DNA of 64,000 bases from Pacificitalea manganoxidans (GTDB lineage Bacteria; Pseudomonadota; Alphaproteobacteria; Rhodobacterales; Rhodobacteraceae): contig NZ_CP021404.1 of assembly GCF_002504165.1 (NCBI RefSeq), positions 248,001 to 312,000 on the forward strand, given 5' to 3'. The translations under genes were made by a program, and so were the position numbers. Under the pieces are notes generated by a model. The model worked only from the letters and a program-made list of their open reading frames with translations. It was not told the DNA's origin and made no database searches. Positions 25,822-34,987 of the stretch are shown here, in pieces (positions within the stretch are counted from its first letter, which is position 1; each line of letters starts with the position of its first letter).

Positions 25822-28308
25822 TTACCCATCCGCGCGCAGTCGGGCATTTTTTGGATCATGCGGGCTGTCGGCCACCACTTCCGCATCCCACAATTCCCGC
25901 TGCATCCGGATTTTCAGATGGGTGCCCGGCTCCGCCAGATCAGGGCGCACATAGCCGATCCCGATGGATTGCTGAAACACCGGCGACCAGCCCCCGGAGG
26001 TCAACCGCCCGACACCCTTGCCGTCGTGCAAGATCGCCTCGCGCCCCCACGGATCGGCATCGTCCGGACCGTCGGTCAGCAGCGTGACGCAGCGACTGCG
26101 CGGCGCAGTAGCCAGCATTGCCTCCTTGCCGAAAAATGCCTTATCCATATCGACGAACCGTTCCAGACCTGCCTCCTGCGGGGTGGCGTCCCGGCCCAGA
26201 TCGCTGCCAAACGCGCGGTAGCTTTTCTCCTGCCGAAGCCAGTTCTGAGCCCGCGCGCCGACAAGCCGCAGATCATGCGCCGCACCCGCATCCATCAATT
26301 GGTCGAACAGGTGGTTTTGCATTTCGATCGGATGATGCAGTTCCCAGCCCAGTTCGCCGGTATAAGCCACGCGCGCCGCAAGGACCGGCACCATCCCCAA
26401 TTCGATCTGCTGTGCCGACAGCCACGGAAACCGTGCATTCGACAATGCGGTCGCAGGCTCCGCATCGCGCACCAGCCCGCGCAGCACGTCGCGGCTGCGC
26501 GGCCCGGCCAATGCGAACACCCCGTATTGCGTGGTCACGTCGCGCAATTGCATCGCCCCGAAGCGTGAAATGCCCTCGGCCACCGCCTGTGCCAGCCAAT
26601 CCCCGTCATAGGCATGCCACGCTCCGGCGGAGACAAGGTAGTATCGATCTTCGGCCTCGCGGATCACGGTATATTCCGACCGGATCGTGCCCGCCGGACC
26701 CAACGCATAGGTCAGGCTGATGCGGCCGGTGCGGGGCAGGCGGTTCGTCGTAAACCAGTCGAGAAACGCGGTGGCCCCCGGACCTTCCAGCACATGTTTG
26801 GCAAAGGGCGTGGCATCAATCAGCCCGACGCCCTCGCGCACGGCCTTTGCCTCCGCCACCGCATGGGGCCACCATGTGCCGCGCCGGAAGCTGCGGCTGG
26901 CGGCATCGTTGAACCCGTCAGGGGCAAAGTAATTGGGCCGCTCCCAGCCATTGACCTGCCCAAACTGTGCGCCCCGCGCCTTTAGCCGGTCATAGCAGGG
27001 TGCGGTGCGCAAGGGGCGCGCGGCGGGGCGCTCCTCATCCGGGTGGTGGAGGACATAGACATGGGCATAGGCCTCCTCGTTCTTGGCGATTGCGTAGTCG
27101 GTGGTCATCCACGGACCGAACCGGCGCGGGTCAATGCTTGCCATGTCGATTTCGGCCTCACCTGCGGTCATCAACTGCGCCAGATAATGGCCGGCACCCC
27201 CGGCCGCGGTGATGCCAAAGCTGAACCCTTCGGCCAGCCACATGTTGCGCAGGCCCGGCGCGGGCCCCAGCAGCGGATTGCCATCGGGCGTGTAGCAGAT
27301 CGGCCCGTTGTAATCGTCCTTCAGACCGGCGGTCTCGGACGACGGAATGCGGTGGATCATGCTTAGATACTCCGCCTCGATGCGGTCCAGATCGAGGGGG
27401 AACAGATCGGCGCGGAAGCTGTCCGGCACGCCATAGGGGAACCGTGCCGGTGCGCCGCGCTCATAGGGGCCTAAAATCCAGCCGCCGCGTTCCTCCCGCA
27501 CATACCAGCGCGCGTCGGCATCGCGCAGCACCGGATGCTCCCCATGGGTGCGGCGCCACTCGACCAAGGCCGGGTCGGGCTCGGTCACGATGTACTGGTG
27601 TTCGACCGGGATCGCGGGAAGGCGCAGGCCCAGTTGCCGGGCGGTGCGCTGCGCGTGGTTGCCGGTGGCTGTCACCACATGCTCCGCCGCGATTTCGACC
27701 ACCTCGTCCGAGGGCACAAGGTTGCCGCCGCTTTCCACCATACGCCGTGCCGTCACGATCCAATGCGCGCCGGTCCACCGGTAGGCGTCGACCTGCCAGC
27801 GCCGTTCGATGCTGACCCCGTGCTGCCGGGCGCCGCGCGCCATCGCTTGCGTCACGTCAGCGGGGTTGATGTAGCCATCGGTGGGATGGAACAGCGCGCC
27901 CTGCAAATCCTGTGTGCGCAGCAACGGCCAACGGTCTGCAATGTCATCGGGCGACAGCCATTCAAACGGGATGCCCACCGATTCCGCCGTCGCGGCGTAT
28001 AGCTCGAACTCGTCCATGCGCGCGCGGCTTTGTGCCATGCGCAGGTTTCCGACGACGGCAAAGCCGGGGTTCAGGCCGGTTTCCTCCTCCAGCGTCTTGT
28101 AAAACCGAACGGAGTAATCGTGGATGTGGCTGGTGGCGTAGCTCATATTAAACAAAGGCAGCAGTCCCGCCGCGTGCCATGTGGACCCTGCGGTCAGTTC
28201 GTCCCGCTCCAGCAGCATCACGTCCCAGCCTGCGCGCCCCAGATGATAGGCAATCGCGGTGCCCACCGCGCCGCCGCCGACAACCAATGCCCTGACCTGT
28301 GTCTTCAT
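25822..28308 (-). CDS. FAD-dependent dehydrogenase with GcvT domain (dimethylglycine/sarcosine type)
   Basis: An 828-residue enzyme from ATG 28308 (GGAGG upstream); the frame extends further but without family similarity. It has an N-terminal DAO domain with VVGGGAVGTAIAYHLG and a His45 in STWHAAGL, which fits the His that covalently holds FAD in dimethylglycine dehydrogenases. An FAO_M linker, a GcvT folate-binding domain and a GcvT C-terminal domain (RVAYTGELGWE, ...IGIGYVR) follow. It probably demethylates a glycine-betaine breakdown product and passes the one-carbon unit to tetrahydrofolate. The exact substrate is not decidable here. Confidence 0.88.
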   Translation of the reverse strand: MKTQVRALVVGGGAVGTAIAYHLGRAGWDVMLLERDELTAGSTWHAAGLLPLFNMSYATSHIHDYSVRFYKTLEEETGLNPGFAVVGNLRMAQSRARMDEFELYAATAESVGIPFEWLSPDDIADRWPLLRTQDLQGALFHPTDGYINPADVTQAMARGARQHGVSIERRWQVDAYRWTGAHWIVTARRMVESGGNLVPSDEVVEIAAEHVVTATGNHAQRTARQLGLRLPAIPVEHQYIVTEPDPALVEWRRTHGEHPVLRDADARWYVREERGGWILGPYERGAPARFPYGVPDSFRADLFPLDLDRIEAEYLSMIHRIPSSETAGLKDDYNGPICYTPDGNPLLGPAPGLRNMWLAEGFSFGITAAGGAGHYLAQLMTAGEAEIDMASIDPRRFGPWMTTDYAIAKNEEAYAHVYVLHHPDEERPAARPLRTAPCYDRLKARGAQFGQVNGWERPNYFAPDGFNDAASRSFRRGTWWPHAVAEAKAVREGVGLIDATPFAKHVLEGPGATAFLDWFTTNRLPRTGRISLTYALGPAGTIRSEYTVIREAEDRYYLVSAGAWHAYDGDWLAQAVAEGISRFGAMQLRDVTTQYGVFALAGPRSRDVLRGLVRDAEPATALSNARFPWLSAQQIELGMVPVLAARVAYTGELGWELHHPIEMQNHLFDQLMDAGAAHDLRLVGARAQNWLRQEKSYRAFGSDLGRDATPQEAGLERFVDMDKAFFGKEAMLATAPRSRCVTLLTDGPDDADPWGREAILHDGKGVGRLTSGGWSPVFQQSIGIGYVRPDLAEPGTHLKIRMQRELWDAEVVADSPHDPKNARLRADG

Positions 28309-28444
28309 CCCCGGCCTCCGCTCTGTCTCGGGATCATTCTGGCAGCGCAGGGCCATGGGGCAAGAGCCAATGCCGCGCAGCCATTGCCGCATCGCGGCGC
28401 AGACGGTATGTCGCAGCCCATCGGCCACCGGGGAGGAGCGCGAT

Positions 28445-29290
28445 ATGGATGTATTCAAGGATATTGCCGCATTGCGCGCAGCGCGTGCCGATATGCGCGG
28501 CCGCGTGGGGCTGGTCCCGACGATGGGCTATTTGCATGATGGGCACATGGCGCTTGTCGCAGCAGCGCGCGCACACTGCGATCACGTCCTTGCGTCGATT
28601 TTCGTCAATCCGCGTCAATTCGGAGAGGCCGCAGACCTAGCGGCCTATCCCCGCGACGTCGAACGGGACATGGCGTTGCTACAGGATGCGGGCGTCGATG
28701 CGCTGTTTCTGCCGGGGGTGGAGGCCATGTATCCCGCAGGCGCGGAAACCGTTGTCACCGTGCCGAGCCTGTCGGATCGTCTGATGGGCGCGCTGCGGCC
28801 CGGCCATTTCGAGGGCGTGGCGACGGTGGTGTGCAAGCTGTTCAACATCACGCGCCCGGATGTCGCGTATTTCGGAGAGAAGGATTACCAGCAGCTTTTG
28901 GTGATCCGCCGCATGGCTGCCGACCTCGACACCGGGGTGGAGGTGGTGGGCCTGCCGACCGTGCGCGATGCGGATGGCTTGGCGTTAAGCTCCCGCAACG
29001 TGCGGCTCAGTCCGAGCCAGCGGCAGCCGGCGCTTGTGCTGAACCGGGCGCTCGATGCTGCGGCAGAGGCCACCGAGCGTGGCGCCCCGGTGGACGACAT
29101 CCGCGAAGCGGCGGCCCAACTGCTCGCGACGGAGCCTCAGGCCGATGCGCCGGGGATCGACGTGCAGGATGCGGCAACCTTGTCCGACCTGAAGGGGCGT
29201 CCGAACGCGCCCGTGGTCATTTTGTTGACCGCGCGGTTTGGTGATGTGCTTTTGATCGATCAGCGGGTGGCCACGCCACCGACGGCGTGA
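28445..29290 (+). CDS. panC: Pantothenate synthetase
   Basis: PanC condenses pantoate and beta-alanine using ATP, the last step to pantothenate. It has 281 residues from ATG 28445 with GGGGAGGAG upstream; the frame reaching back to 28259 is an artefact. The HIGH-like nucleotidyl motif PTMGYLHDGH is at residues 25-34. VNPRQFGEAADLAAYPR, FGEKDYQQLLVIRRM and GLALSSRN are family signatures. No panB lies beside it in this window. Divergent from the FAD/GcvT dehydrogenase. Confidence 0.96.
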   Translation: MDVFKDIAALRAARADMRGRVGLVPTMGYLHDGHMALVAAARAHCDHVLASIFVNPRQFGEAADLAAYPRDVERDMALLQDAGVDALFLPGVEAMYPAGAETVVTVPSLSDRLMGALRPGHFEGVATVVCKLFNITRPDVAYFGEKDYQQLLVIRRMAADLDTGVEVVGLPTVRDADGLALSSRNVRLSPSQRQPALVLNRALDAAAEATERGAPVDDIREAAAQLLATEPQADAPGIDVQDAATLSDLKGRPNAPVVILLTARFGDVLLIDQRVATPPTA

Positions 29291-29318
29291 TCCGCGTCCT
29301 TTCGCATAAACACGCGCG

Positions 29319-29353
29319 CCGGAGGCATGGCCGGGACCGGGCCACGCTTCCGG
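29319..29353. terminator. Hairpin between convergent panC and response-regulator genes
   Basis: A 14-position stem, CCGGAGGCATGGCC against GGCCACGCTTCCGG, has one G.U pair and one mismatch around a GGGACCG loop. It fills the 70-nt gap between the two convergent stops and probably serves both directions. There is no T-tract. Confidence 0.5.
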
Positions 29354-29360
29354 GCGGGGG

Positions 29361-30047
29361 TCAAGCTACCAGCCGGTAGCCGCCGCTTTCCGTGACCAAC
29401 AGCCGGGCGTTCGAAGGATCGGGCTCGATCTTCTGACGCAGGCGGTAGATGTGGGTTTCCAACGTGTGGGTGGTCACCCCCGCGTTATAGCCCCAAACCT
29501 CATGCAGCAGCACATCGCGGGCCACGACGCCCTCCGTCGCGCGGTAGAGGAACTTCAGGATGTTGGTTTCCTTCTCGGTCAGGCGGATCTTCTTGTCATC
29601 CTCCGTCACCAACATCTTCATCGCGGGGCGGAAGCTGTAGGGCCCAAGCTGGAAAACCGCGTCCTCGGACTGCTCGTGCTGCCGCAGCTGGGCACGGATC
29701 CGCGCCAGCAGCACCGGAAACTTGAACGGCTTCGTCACATAGTCATTGGCACCGGCATCAAGCCCAAGAATGGTGTCGGCGTCGGAATCGTGACCGGTCA
29801 GCATCAGGATCGGGCATTTCACATGCTGTTTGCGCATCAGGCGGCACAGCTCGCGCCCGTCGGTATCGGGCAGGCCCACATCGAGGATCACAAGGTCATA
29901 GAGACCTTCCTTGATCTTCTCCATCGCCTCGGCGCCCGAGCCTGCTTCGAACACGTCGAAATCCTCGGTCATCACCAACTGTTCGCTCAGCGCTTCGCGC
30001 AGGTCGTCCTCGTCATCGACAAGGAGGATTCGTTTGAGATTGGCCAT
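29361..30047 (-). CDS. OmpR/PhoB-family DNA-binding response regulator
   Basis: A 228-residue two-domain regulator from ATG 30047 (GGAGGCGAGCAA upstream). The receiver domain has DDEDD at 11-15, phospho-acceptor Asp56 (ILDVGLPD) and Lys106 (TKPFKFP). The winged-helix domain has RLTEKETNILKFLYRA and THTLETHIYRLRQKIEP. No histidine kinase gene is adjacent, so it is an orphan in this window. Alphaproteobacterial regulators of similar form control envelope or essential functions, but I cannot assign one. Confidence 0.93.
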   Translation of the reverse strand: MANLKRILLVDDEDDLREALSEQLVMTEDFDVFEAGSGAEAMEKIKEGLYDLVILDVGLPDTDGRELCRLMRKQHVKCPILMLTGHDSDADTILGLDAGANDYVTKPFKFPVLLARIRAQLRQHEQSEDAVFQLGPYSFRPAMKMLVTEDDKKIRLTEKETNILKFLYRATEGVVARDVLLHEVWGYNAGVTTHTLETHIYRLRQKIEPDPSNARLLVTESGGYRLVA

Positions 30048-30234
30048 TTGCTCGCCTCCGTTTCTCTTGAAGATGGAGATGTTCACAGATGCGTGCCCCG
30101 GCAAGATTTGCTGCAACAGGCTCACGCGCTCGTGTCGCGAGGCGGGCAAATGTTTCACATTGCGTCAATTCATGACTACATCTGCGGTCCTGACGTCCCC
30201 CGTCACCCATGCTTGTCCCGGTCGGAGTTTGCCC

Positions 30235-31320
30235 ATGCTGTTTGCCCCCACGCCAGCCGAACGTCGCGCCCGCGCGCGCGCTGACCTGCGTCTGGGCCTG
30301 CCGGTCGCGGTGGTTTCCGGCGGGGCGGCGGCGGTGGCGGTGTCGGCGGAAACGCTGACCGCGCGGCGGCTGGCGGAACTGCGCCAAGCGGGCACGCCGG
30401 TGCTGGCAGTCTCCGCGCGGCGTGCGGCGACCCTGAAGGCGCGCGCCTATGACGGGGATCTGGCACGGATCGAGTTGCCCGACGGCGCGGATCTGATGTG
30501 GGTTAGGGCCGTCGCGGACCCGTCCGCCGATCTTGCCACGCCGTTGAAGGGGCCGTTCACCACACGGCGCGATGAAGGCGCGGATCTGCACCGTGCCGCG
30601 TTGGTGCTGGCCAAGGAAGCGCGCCTGCTGCCTGCGGTTCTGGTGCTGCCGCTGGAGGGCGGGCGCGAGGCCGCGCGCGCCGCCGATTTGACGGTGCTGG
30701 ATCTTGCCACCGACGGACCTGATCCGGCAGGCGCGGCCTTTGCCGATGTGGCTGGCGCACGGCTGCCGATGGATCTGGCAGGGCAGGGGCGGGTGCATGT
30801 GTTCCGCCCCGATGACGGCGGCGAAGAACACTACGCGATCGAGGTGGGCCGTCCCGACAGGTCACAGCCGGTTCTGGCGCGGCTGCATTCCGCGTGCTTC
30901 ACTGGCGATGTTCTGGGCTCGCTCAAATGCGATTGCGGTCCGCAACTGCGCACCGCGCTGGCGCGAATGGGCGAGGCGGGCGCAGGCGTGCTGCTCTACC
31001 TCAATCAGGAAGGGCGCGGCATCGGGCTGGCCAACAAGATGCGGGCCTATGCGCTTCAGGATCAGGGATTTGACACCGTCGAGGCCAATCACCGGCTGGG
31101 GTTCGAGGATGACGAACGCGATTTCCGCATTGGCGCGGCGCTGCTGCGGGGGCTTGGCTTTGGTCAGGTGCGGCTGTTGACCAACAATCCCGCCAAGGTC
31201 GCGATGATGCAGGCCAATGGCATCGAGGTGGTGGACCGGGTGCCGCTGCGCGCAGGCCACACCGCCGAGAACGCCGCCTATCTCGCGACCAAGGCGGCCA
31301 AGTCGGGGCACCTGCTGTGA
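30235..31320 (+). CDS. ribA: GTP cyclohydrolase II with decayed RibB-like N-terminal domain
   Basis: RibA opens GTP to start riboflavin synthesis. From ATG 30235 it has 361 residues, about 160 more than a stand-alone RibA. The C-terminal part has the zinc ligands Cys221, 232 and 234 (ACFTGDVLGSLKCDCG), GRGIGLANKM and LLTNNPAKV. The first ~155 residues resemble the outline of DHBP synthase (RibB) but lack its acidic metal-binding motif, so it looks like a RibBA fusion whose RibB half has decayed or changed role. The stop overlaps the next GTG by 4 nt. Confidence 0.92.
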   Translation: MLFAPTPAERRARARADLRLGLPVAVVSGGAAAVAVSAETLTARRLAELRQAGTPVLAVSARRAATLKARAYDGDLARIELPDGADLMWVRAVADPSADLATPLKGPFTTRRDEGADLHRAALVLAKEARLLPAVLVLPLEGGREAARAADLTVLDLATDGPDPAGAAFADVAGARLPMDLAGQGRVHVFRPDDGGEEHYAIEVGRPDRSQPVLARLHSACFTGDVLGSLKCDCGPQLRTALARMGEAGAGVLLYLNQEGRGIGLANKMRAYALQDQGFDTVEANHRLGFEDDERDFRIGAALLRGLGFGQVRLLTNNPAKVAMMQANGIEVVDRVPLRAGHTAENAAYLATKAAKSGHLL

Positions 31321-31820
31321 GCGGCGGTGAGCGCCCTGCTTTGATCGCGACCTGCTGGGGCGCGTGGCTTGATGGCGCGCGGTTGCCCTGCGCGATCGGG
31401 CGCGGTGGCATGACCGATGACAAGCGCGAAGGCGACGGGGCCAGCCCGCGCGGATTTCACCGGATCGCCGGGCTTCTTTATCGTGCGGACCGGGTGGTGC
31501 GCCCCGCGCCGTGGGCGCAGGCCATCGGTCCGGGGGATCTATGGTCCGACGACGGGCGCGACCCCGAGTATAACCATGCGGTGCGCGCGCCGCACGGGTT
31601 CGGGCACGAGCGTTTGCACAGGGCGGATCGGCTTTACGATATTGTTTTGCTGACGGATTGGAACTGGCCTGATGCGGTGCCGGGGCGGGGATCTGCTATT
31701 TTCCTGCATCGCTGGCGCAAGCCACGCCACCCCACCGAAGGCTGCATTGCGTTCCGCCCCGATCATCTGCTGCGGGTTGCGGCGCGGCTGCATCCCGGTG
31801 CGCTGATCGAAATTCGCTAG
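31317..31820 (+). CDS. L,D-transpeptidase (YkuD) domain protein, small
   Basis: A 167-residue protein starting at GTG 31317, overlapping the ribA stop. The YkuD catalytic region reads HRWRKPRHPTEGCIAF, with the active Cys in TEGCIAF and the upstream His in FLHRW. Only the catalytic fold is present and I see no signal peptide, so export is unclear. Such proteins cross-link or anchor peptidoglycan, but this short branch is poorly characterised. It ends in a 4-nt overlap with the convergent GNAT gene. One of three YkuD-like genes here. Confidence 0.8.
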   Translation: MSGGERPALIATCWGAWLDGARLPCAIGRGGMTDDKREGDGASPRGFHRIAGLLYRADRVVRPAPWAQAIGPGDLWSDDGRDPEYNHAVRAPHGFGHERLHRADRLYDIVLLTDWNWPDAVPGRGSAIFLHRWRKPRHPTEGCIAFRPDHLLRVAARLHPGALIEIR

Positions 31821-32404
31821 AGCGGTCGCACCATCACCACCGTGCGCTTGTGCCCCAGCAACGGCGCGGTGAGGCCCAGCCGGTGCCGCCCCGCCGCGCG
31901 AAAGCCAAGCCGTTCGTATAGCGCGCGGGCGCGCAGGTTGTCTTCGACCAGTTCCAGCCGCACTTGCCGGGCGCCTGTTTGGCGCGCTTCGTGGTGGAGC
32001 GCTTCGATCAACGCGGTCCCGATCCCCTGTCCGCGAGCACAGGCGGCCACCCCGATCCCGTCCAGAACCACGGTGCCGGGGGCGGCCTCGTTTGCCATCA
32101 GGTCCAGCAAGGGCGCGCGCCAGAGCGTGCCGAATAGCCCGTAGCTGTCGCGCAACTCCCGCAGGCCGCCCGCCATCAATCCAACCGCTCCCTGCTTTAC
32201 CCCGGCAAAGCCGAGCGGCGGCCCATTCCCACGGCGCGCAACCAATGCCTGCCGGGGTTGCAGCACGGCGGCGAGATAGGCACGGGCCGCAGGCTCCGGC
32301 CCCAGCAGCCGCCCGAGTTTGGGCCCGAAGGCCTGCCAGAACAGTGCGGCAATCTCGGGCGCTTCATCGGGGGCAAAGCCCTTGGCGACGCGAAGATCGG
32401 TCAT
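31817..32404 (-). CDS. GNAT family N-acetyltransferase
   Basis: A 195-residue acetyltransferase from ATG 32404, which overlaps the mobA stop (ATGA). The acetyl-CoA-binding region GVAACARGQGIGTALIEAL and the C-terminal NLRARALYERLGFRAAGRH are clear. The substrate is unknown. Third gene of a tightly coupled cdd-mobA-GNAT operon. Confidence 0.88.
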   Translation of the reverse strand: MTDLRVAKGFAPDEAPEIAALFWQAFGPKLGRLLGPEPAARAYLAAVLQPRQALVARRGNGPPLGFAGVKQGAVGLMAGGLRELRDSYGLFGTLWRAPLLDLMANEAAPGTVVLDGIGVAACARGQGIGTALIEALHHEARQTGARQVRLELVEDNLRARALYERLGFRAAGRHRLGLTAPLLGHKRTVVMVRPL

Positions 32405-33081
32405 CCCGTCCGCGCCAGCCACGCTTGCGCCTCTCGCAGGTCTTCGGGCGTGTTGATGTTATAGAACGGGTCCGGGGCGCCCGCCGGGCAAGGGAACCGC
32501 GCGATGGCGGCGTCATGCTGTTCGGCAAACCGCATCATGCGACGATGCCCGGCCTGCAAAGCGCCTCGCAGATCGTCGCGCAGGTGCACCGGCCACAGTG
32601 CGAAGGTCGGATGCAGCCGGGGCGTGCCATCCCCCGCATCTGGCCCGAGGCCCGAAGCCGCGAGCGCGACGCCCTGTGTGCTGCCCTCAGCGGCAAGCAT
32701 CAGCCGCGGCACCAGATCGCAGGGCAGGAACGGCGTGTCGCCCGCTGCGGTGACGATATGCGTATGGCCCCGCGCCGCTGCATGGTCCATCCCCGCCAGC
32801 ACGCCTGCCAGCGGACCGGGATGATCGGGCAGGGTATCGGGGCAGAGCGGCAGGCCAAAGGCCGCATAGCGTGCGGCGGGGCCGTTGGTGTTCAGAACCA
32901 GCGAGGACACCTGCGGCGCAAGCCGGTCGATCACATGGTGCAGCAGGCTCCGCCCCCCAAGATCGAGAAGGGTCTTGTCCATCGGCGCGACGCCTTCGGC
33001 ATTATTGCGCATTCGTCGCGACAGACCGCCTGCGACGATCACCCCTATGGGCGCTGCTGACAGCACGCGCGCGCCGCTCAC
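32401..33081 (-). CDS. mobA: Molybdenum cofactor guanylyltransferase
   Basis: MobA adds GMP to molybdopterin to make the bis-MGD form used by DMSO-reductase-family enzymes. It has 226 residues with GTG 33081 overlapping the cdd stop. The nucleotidyltransferase loop is GVIVAGGLSRRM, followed by DKTLLDLGG, VLNTNGP and AAGDTPFLP. The C-terminal NINTPEDL is typical. XdhB in this window belongs to a family that uses the cofactor without GMP, so MobA probably serves enzymes outside the window. Confidence 0.93.
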   Translation of the reverse strand: MSGARVLSAAPIGVIVAGGLSRRMRNNAEGVAPMDKTLLDLGGRSLLHHVIDRLAPQVSSLVLNTNGPAARYAAFGLPLCPDTLPDHPGPLAGVLAGMDHAAARGHTHIVTAAGDTPFLPCDLVPRLMLAAEGSTQGVALAASGLGPDAGDGTPRLHPTFALWPVHLRDDLRGALQAGHRRMMRFAEQHDAAIARFPCPAGAPDPFYNINTPEDLREAQAWLARTG

Positions 33082-33527
33082 GCGGGGAAGCGCAGATGCG
33101 CCTTGTAGGTTTCCGGCAGCAGCGCCCGCAAGCTGGCCAGGCGCAGCACGCCGTCGCGATCCTCTGCCACGGCAATCGCCGAAGCAGGCCCGAAATCAGC
33201 AAGAAGCTCCCGGCAGGCACCGCAAGGAGGGATCACTTCGCCCCGTCGGTTGACCGCTACGGCAAACAGCACCGGGGCACCCGGTTCCGCCGCGCTGGCC
33301 GCACCGATGGCCACGGCTTCCGCACAGATCGAGCCGCGCGGCAGGGTGCATTCCAGATTGATGCCGGTATAGGTGCCTTTCGCGGTCAGAACCGTGGCTG
33401 CGACATGGTGGCGACCCTCATGGCCCAGACGCGCGACCAGCGCGCGGGCATCGGCCAGTGCCGCGTCCAGCCGGGCACGGGGCAGCGCCGGATCGACGGT
33501 CAACGGATGGGTCGGTTCGTTTGTCAT
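33078..33527 (-). CDS. cdd: Cytidine deaminase
   Basis: Cdd deaminates cytidine and deoxycytidine to the uridine forms in pyrimidine salvage. It has 149 residues from ATG 33527; the TTG one codon earlier is less likely. Zinc ligands and the catalytic Glu lie in CAEAVAIG and PPCGACREL, the hallmark of the homotetrameric class. First gene of the cdd-mobA-GNAT operon. Confidence 0.93.
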   Translation of the reverse strand: MTNEPTHPLTVDPALPRARLDAALADARALVARLGHEGRHHVAATVLTAKGTYTGINLECTLPRGSICAEAVAIGAASAAEPGAPVLFAVAVNRRGEVIPPCGACRELLADFGPASAIAVAEDRDGVLRLASLRALLPETYKAHLRFPA

Positions 33528-33672
33528 CAAACATGTCCTGTCAGCTGCCGCGCCCGTCTCGATCGGCCGACCTGCCGCGAGAAATGCCGCCGTGACGTGA
33601 ACACCCGCGGCGATTGCATCTCGCGGCTGCTTTGCCTAAGCCGGGCATGCACACTCAGATTAGAGGCGCTCC

Positions 33673-34404
33673 ATGGCATTCACCACAACCAAATCGGCCT
33701 TCTGGGAAGGCTTTCGTGCCGGTGCGCCGTTTCTTCTGGTGGTGACACCGTTCGGGATCGTGTTCGGCGTCGCCGCGCTTGATGCTGGATTGAACCTTGC
33801 GCATGCGATGGGGTTTTCGGTCGTGGTGATCGCCGGGGCGGCACAGTTGACCGCGTTGTCGACGATGGTGGACCAATCGCCTTTTGTCATCGTCATCGGT
33901 GCGGCGTTGCTGGTGAACCTGCGGATGCTGATGTATTCCGCCTCGCTTGCTCCGCATCTGGGTGGCATGCCCACATGGCAGAAAGCGGTGACTGCGTTCT
34001 TCCTCACTGATCAGGTCTTTGCCATATCCGTGCAGCGGTTCGAGACGCTCGGCGATGAAAGCGTCTGGCGGCGGTTCATGTTCATCATGGGCATCACCAC
34101 GATCATGGCGCCGTTCTGGTATCTGGGCACGCTGATCGGCGCGGTGGTGGGGCAATCCATTCCGCCGGAATTCGGGCTCGATTTCGCGGTGCCCGTCTGT
34201 TTCATGTCGTTGATCGGACCGGCGCTGCGCACCGGGCCGCACGGAATGGCCGCCCTGACGGCGGCGATCACCGCGCTGTTTTTGCGGGATCTACCGTGGA
34301 ACCTTGGGCTCGCGGTTGCTTCGCTTGTCGGCATGGTCGTCGGTGCGGAAACGCAGCGGCAGGCCGAGCGCCGCGCGGCGTCAGGGAAAGGGACCGCAGC
34401 ATGA
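33673..34404 (+). CDS. azlC: AzlC family branched-chain amino acid exporter, large subunit
   Basis: A 243-residue membrane protein with about 6-7 hydrophobic segments. GFRAGAPFLLVVTPFGIVFG, GAAQLTALS and NLRMLMYSASLAPHL are AzlC signatures. With AzlD it forms an exporter of branched-chain amino acids or analogues. AGAGG lies upstream of ATG 33673. It overlaps azlD by 4 nt. Confidence 0.93.
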   Translation: MAFTTTKSAFWEGFRAGAPFLLVVTPFGIVFGVAALDAGLNLAHAMGFSVVVIAGAAQLTALSTMVDQSPFVIVIGAALLVNLRMLMYSASLAPHLGGMPTWQKAVTAFFLTDQVFAISVQRFETLGDESVWRRFMFIMGITTIMAPFWYLGTLIGAVVGQSIPPEFGLDFAVPVCFMSLIGPALRTGPHGMAALTAAITALFLRDLPWNLGLAVASLVGMVVGAETQRQAERRAASGKGTAA

Positions 34405-34757
34405 TCGATTTCTTCGGATCAGGGGCCTATGACGGCCCGCGCGTCTGGGCGGTGATCGTGGCGCTGGGCATCGGCACGTTTCTGGTGCGGTTCAGCTTCC
34501 TCGGCATTGTCGGCGACCGGCAACTGCCCGCATGGGTGCTGCGGCATCTGCGCTATACGGCCGTGGCCGTGATCCCCGCGCTGGTCGCGCCGCTAGTGTT
34601 TTTTCCTGCCCAAACCGGCGGTCAGACCGATCCGATCCGGCTCATCGCGGCGGCGGCGACCCTGCTGACCGGGTGGCGCACCAAGAATATGCTGCTGTCG
34701 ATCATCTGCGGCATGGGCACGCTGTATCTGCTGCGCGCGGTATTCGGCACTGGGTAA
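34401..34757 (+). CDS. azlD: AzlD family branched-chain amino acid exporter, small subunit
   Basis: A 118-residue partner of AzlC with four hydrophobic segments and the family features FLVRFSFLGI, LRYTAVAVIPALVAPLVFF and WRTKNMLLSIICGMG. The start is ATG 34401, inside the azlC stop. The longer frame from 34296 is an artefact. Confidence 0.93.
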   Translation: MIDFFGSGAYDGPRVWAVIVALGIGTFLVRFSFLGIVGDRQLPAWVLRHLRYTAVAVIPALVAPLVFFPAQTGGQTDPIRLIAAAATLLTGWRTKNMLLSIICGMGTLYLLRAVFGTG

Positions 34758-34782
34758 GGCTCAATCCACGGAAAGGGGCGGG

Positions 34783-34803
34783 GCGGCTGTGCCAAGCCGC
34801 TTT
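34783..34803 (+). terminator. Candidate terminator after azlD
   Basis: GCGGCT (34783-34788) pairs with AGCCGC (34795-34800) and TTT follows, 25 nt after the azlD stop. The stem is only 6 bp, so it is modest evidence. Confidence 0.45.
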
Positions 34804-34933
34804 CGGATGCACTTTCGGTGTCGGGCATGCATGTCCTTCCCCTGGCCTGTGTGCCAGCTGCTGATATGTCCTTTAGGACCCATCCAAGCACTGACCCGGC
34901 GCGAAGTATGTATCGCGCCAATCCTCGCCCATG

Positions 34934-34961
34934 AAAAAGGCGGCCCCTTTCGGTGCCGCCT
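34934..34961 (-). terminator. Terminator of the minus-strand lipoprotein gene
   Basis: Read on the minus strand, AGGCGGC and GCCGCCT form a 7-bp stem with a loop rich in A and G, followed by a run of five T (plus-strand AAAAA at 34934-34938). It lies about 27 nt after the lipoprotein stop. The 34758-34933 stretch holds no convincing gene. Confidence 0.8.
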
Positions 34962-34987
34962 GTCATCAAATGCCGTGAAAACGCCGC

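Noticed and set aside
34827-34934. A 35-codon ORF between azlD and the lipoprotein gene
   Set aside because: No Shine-Dalgarno sequence, no signal or helix pattern, and its end runs into the terminator of the opposite strand.
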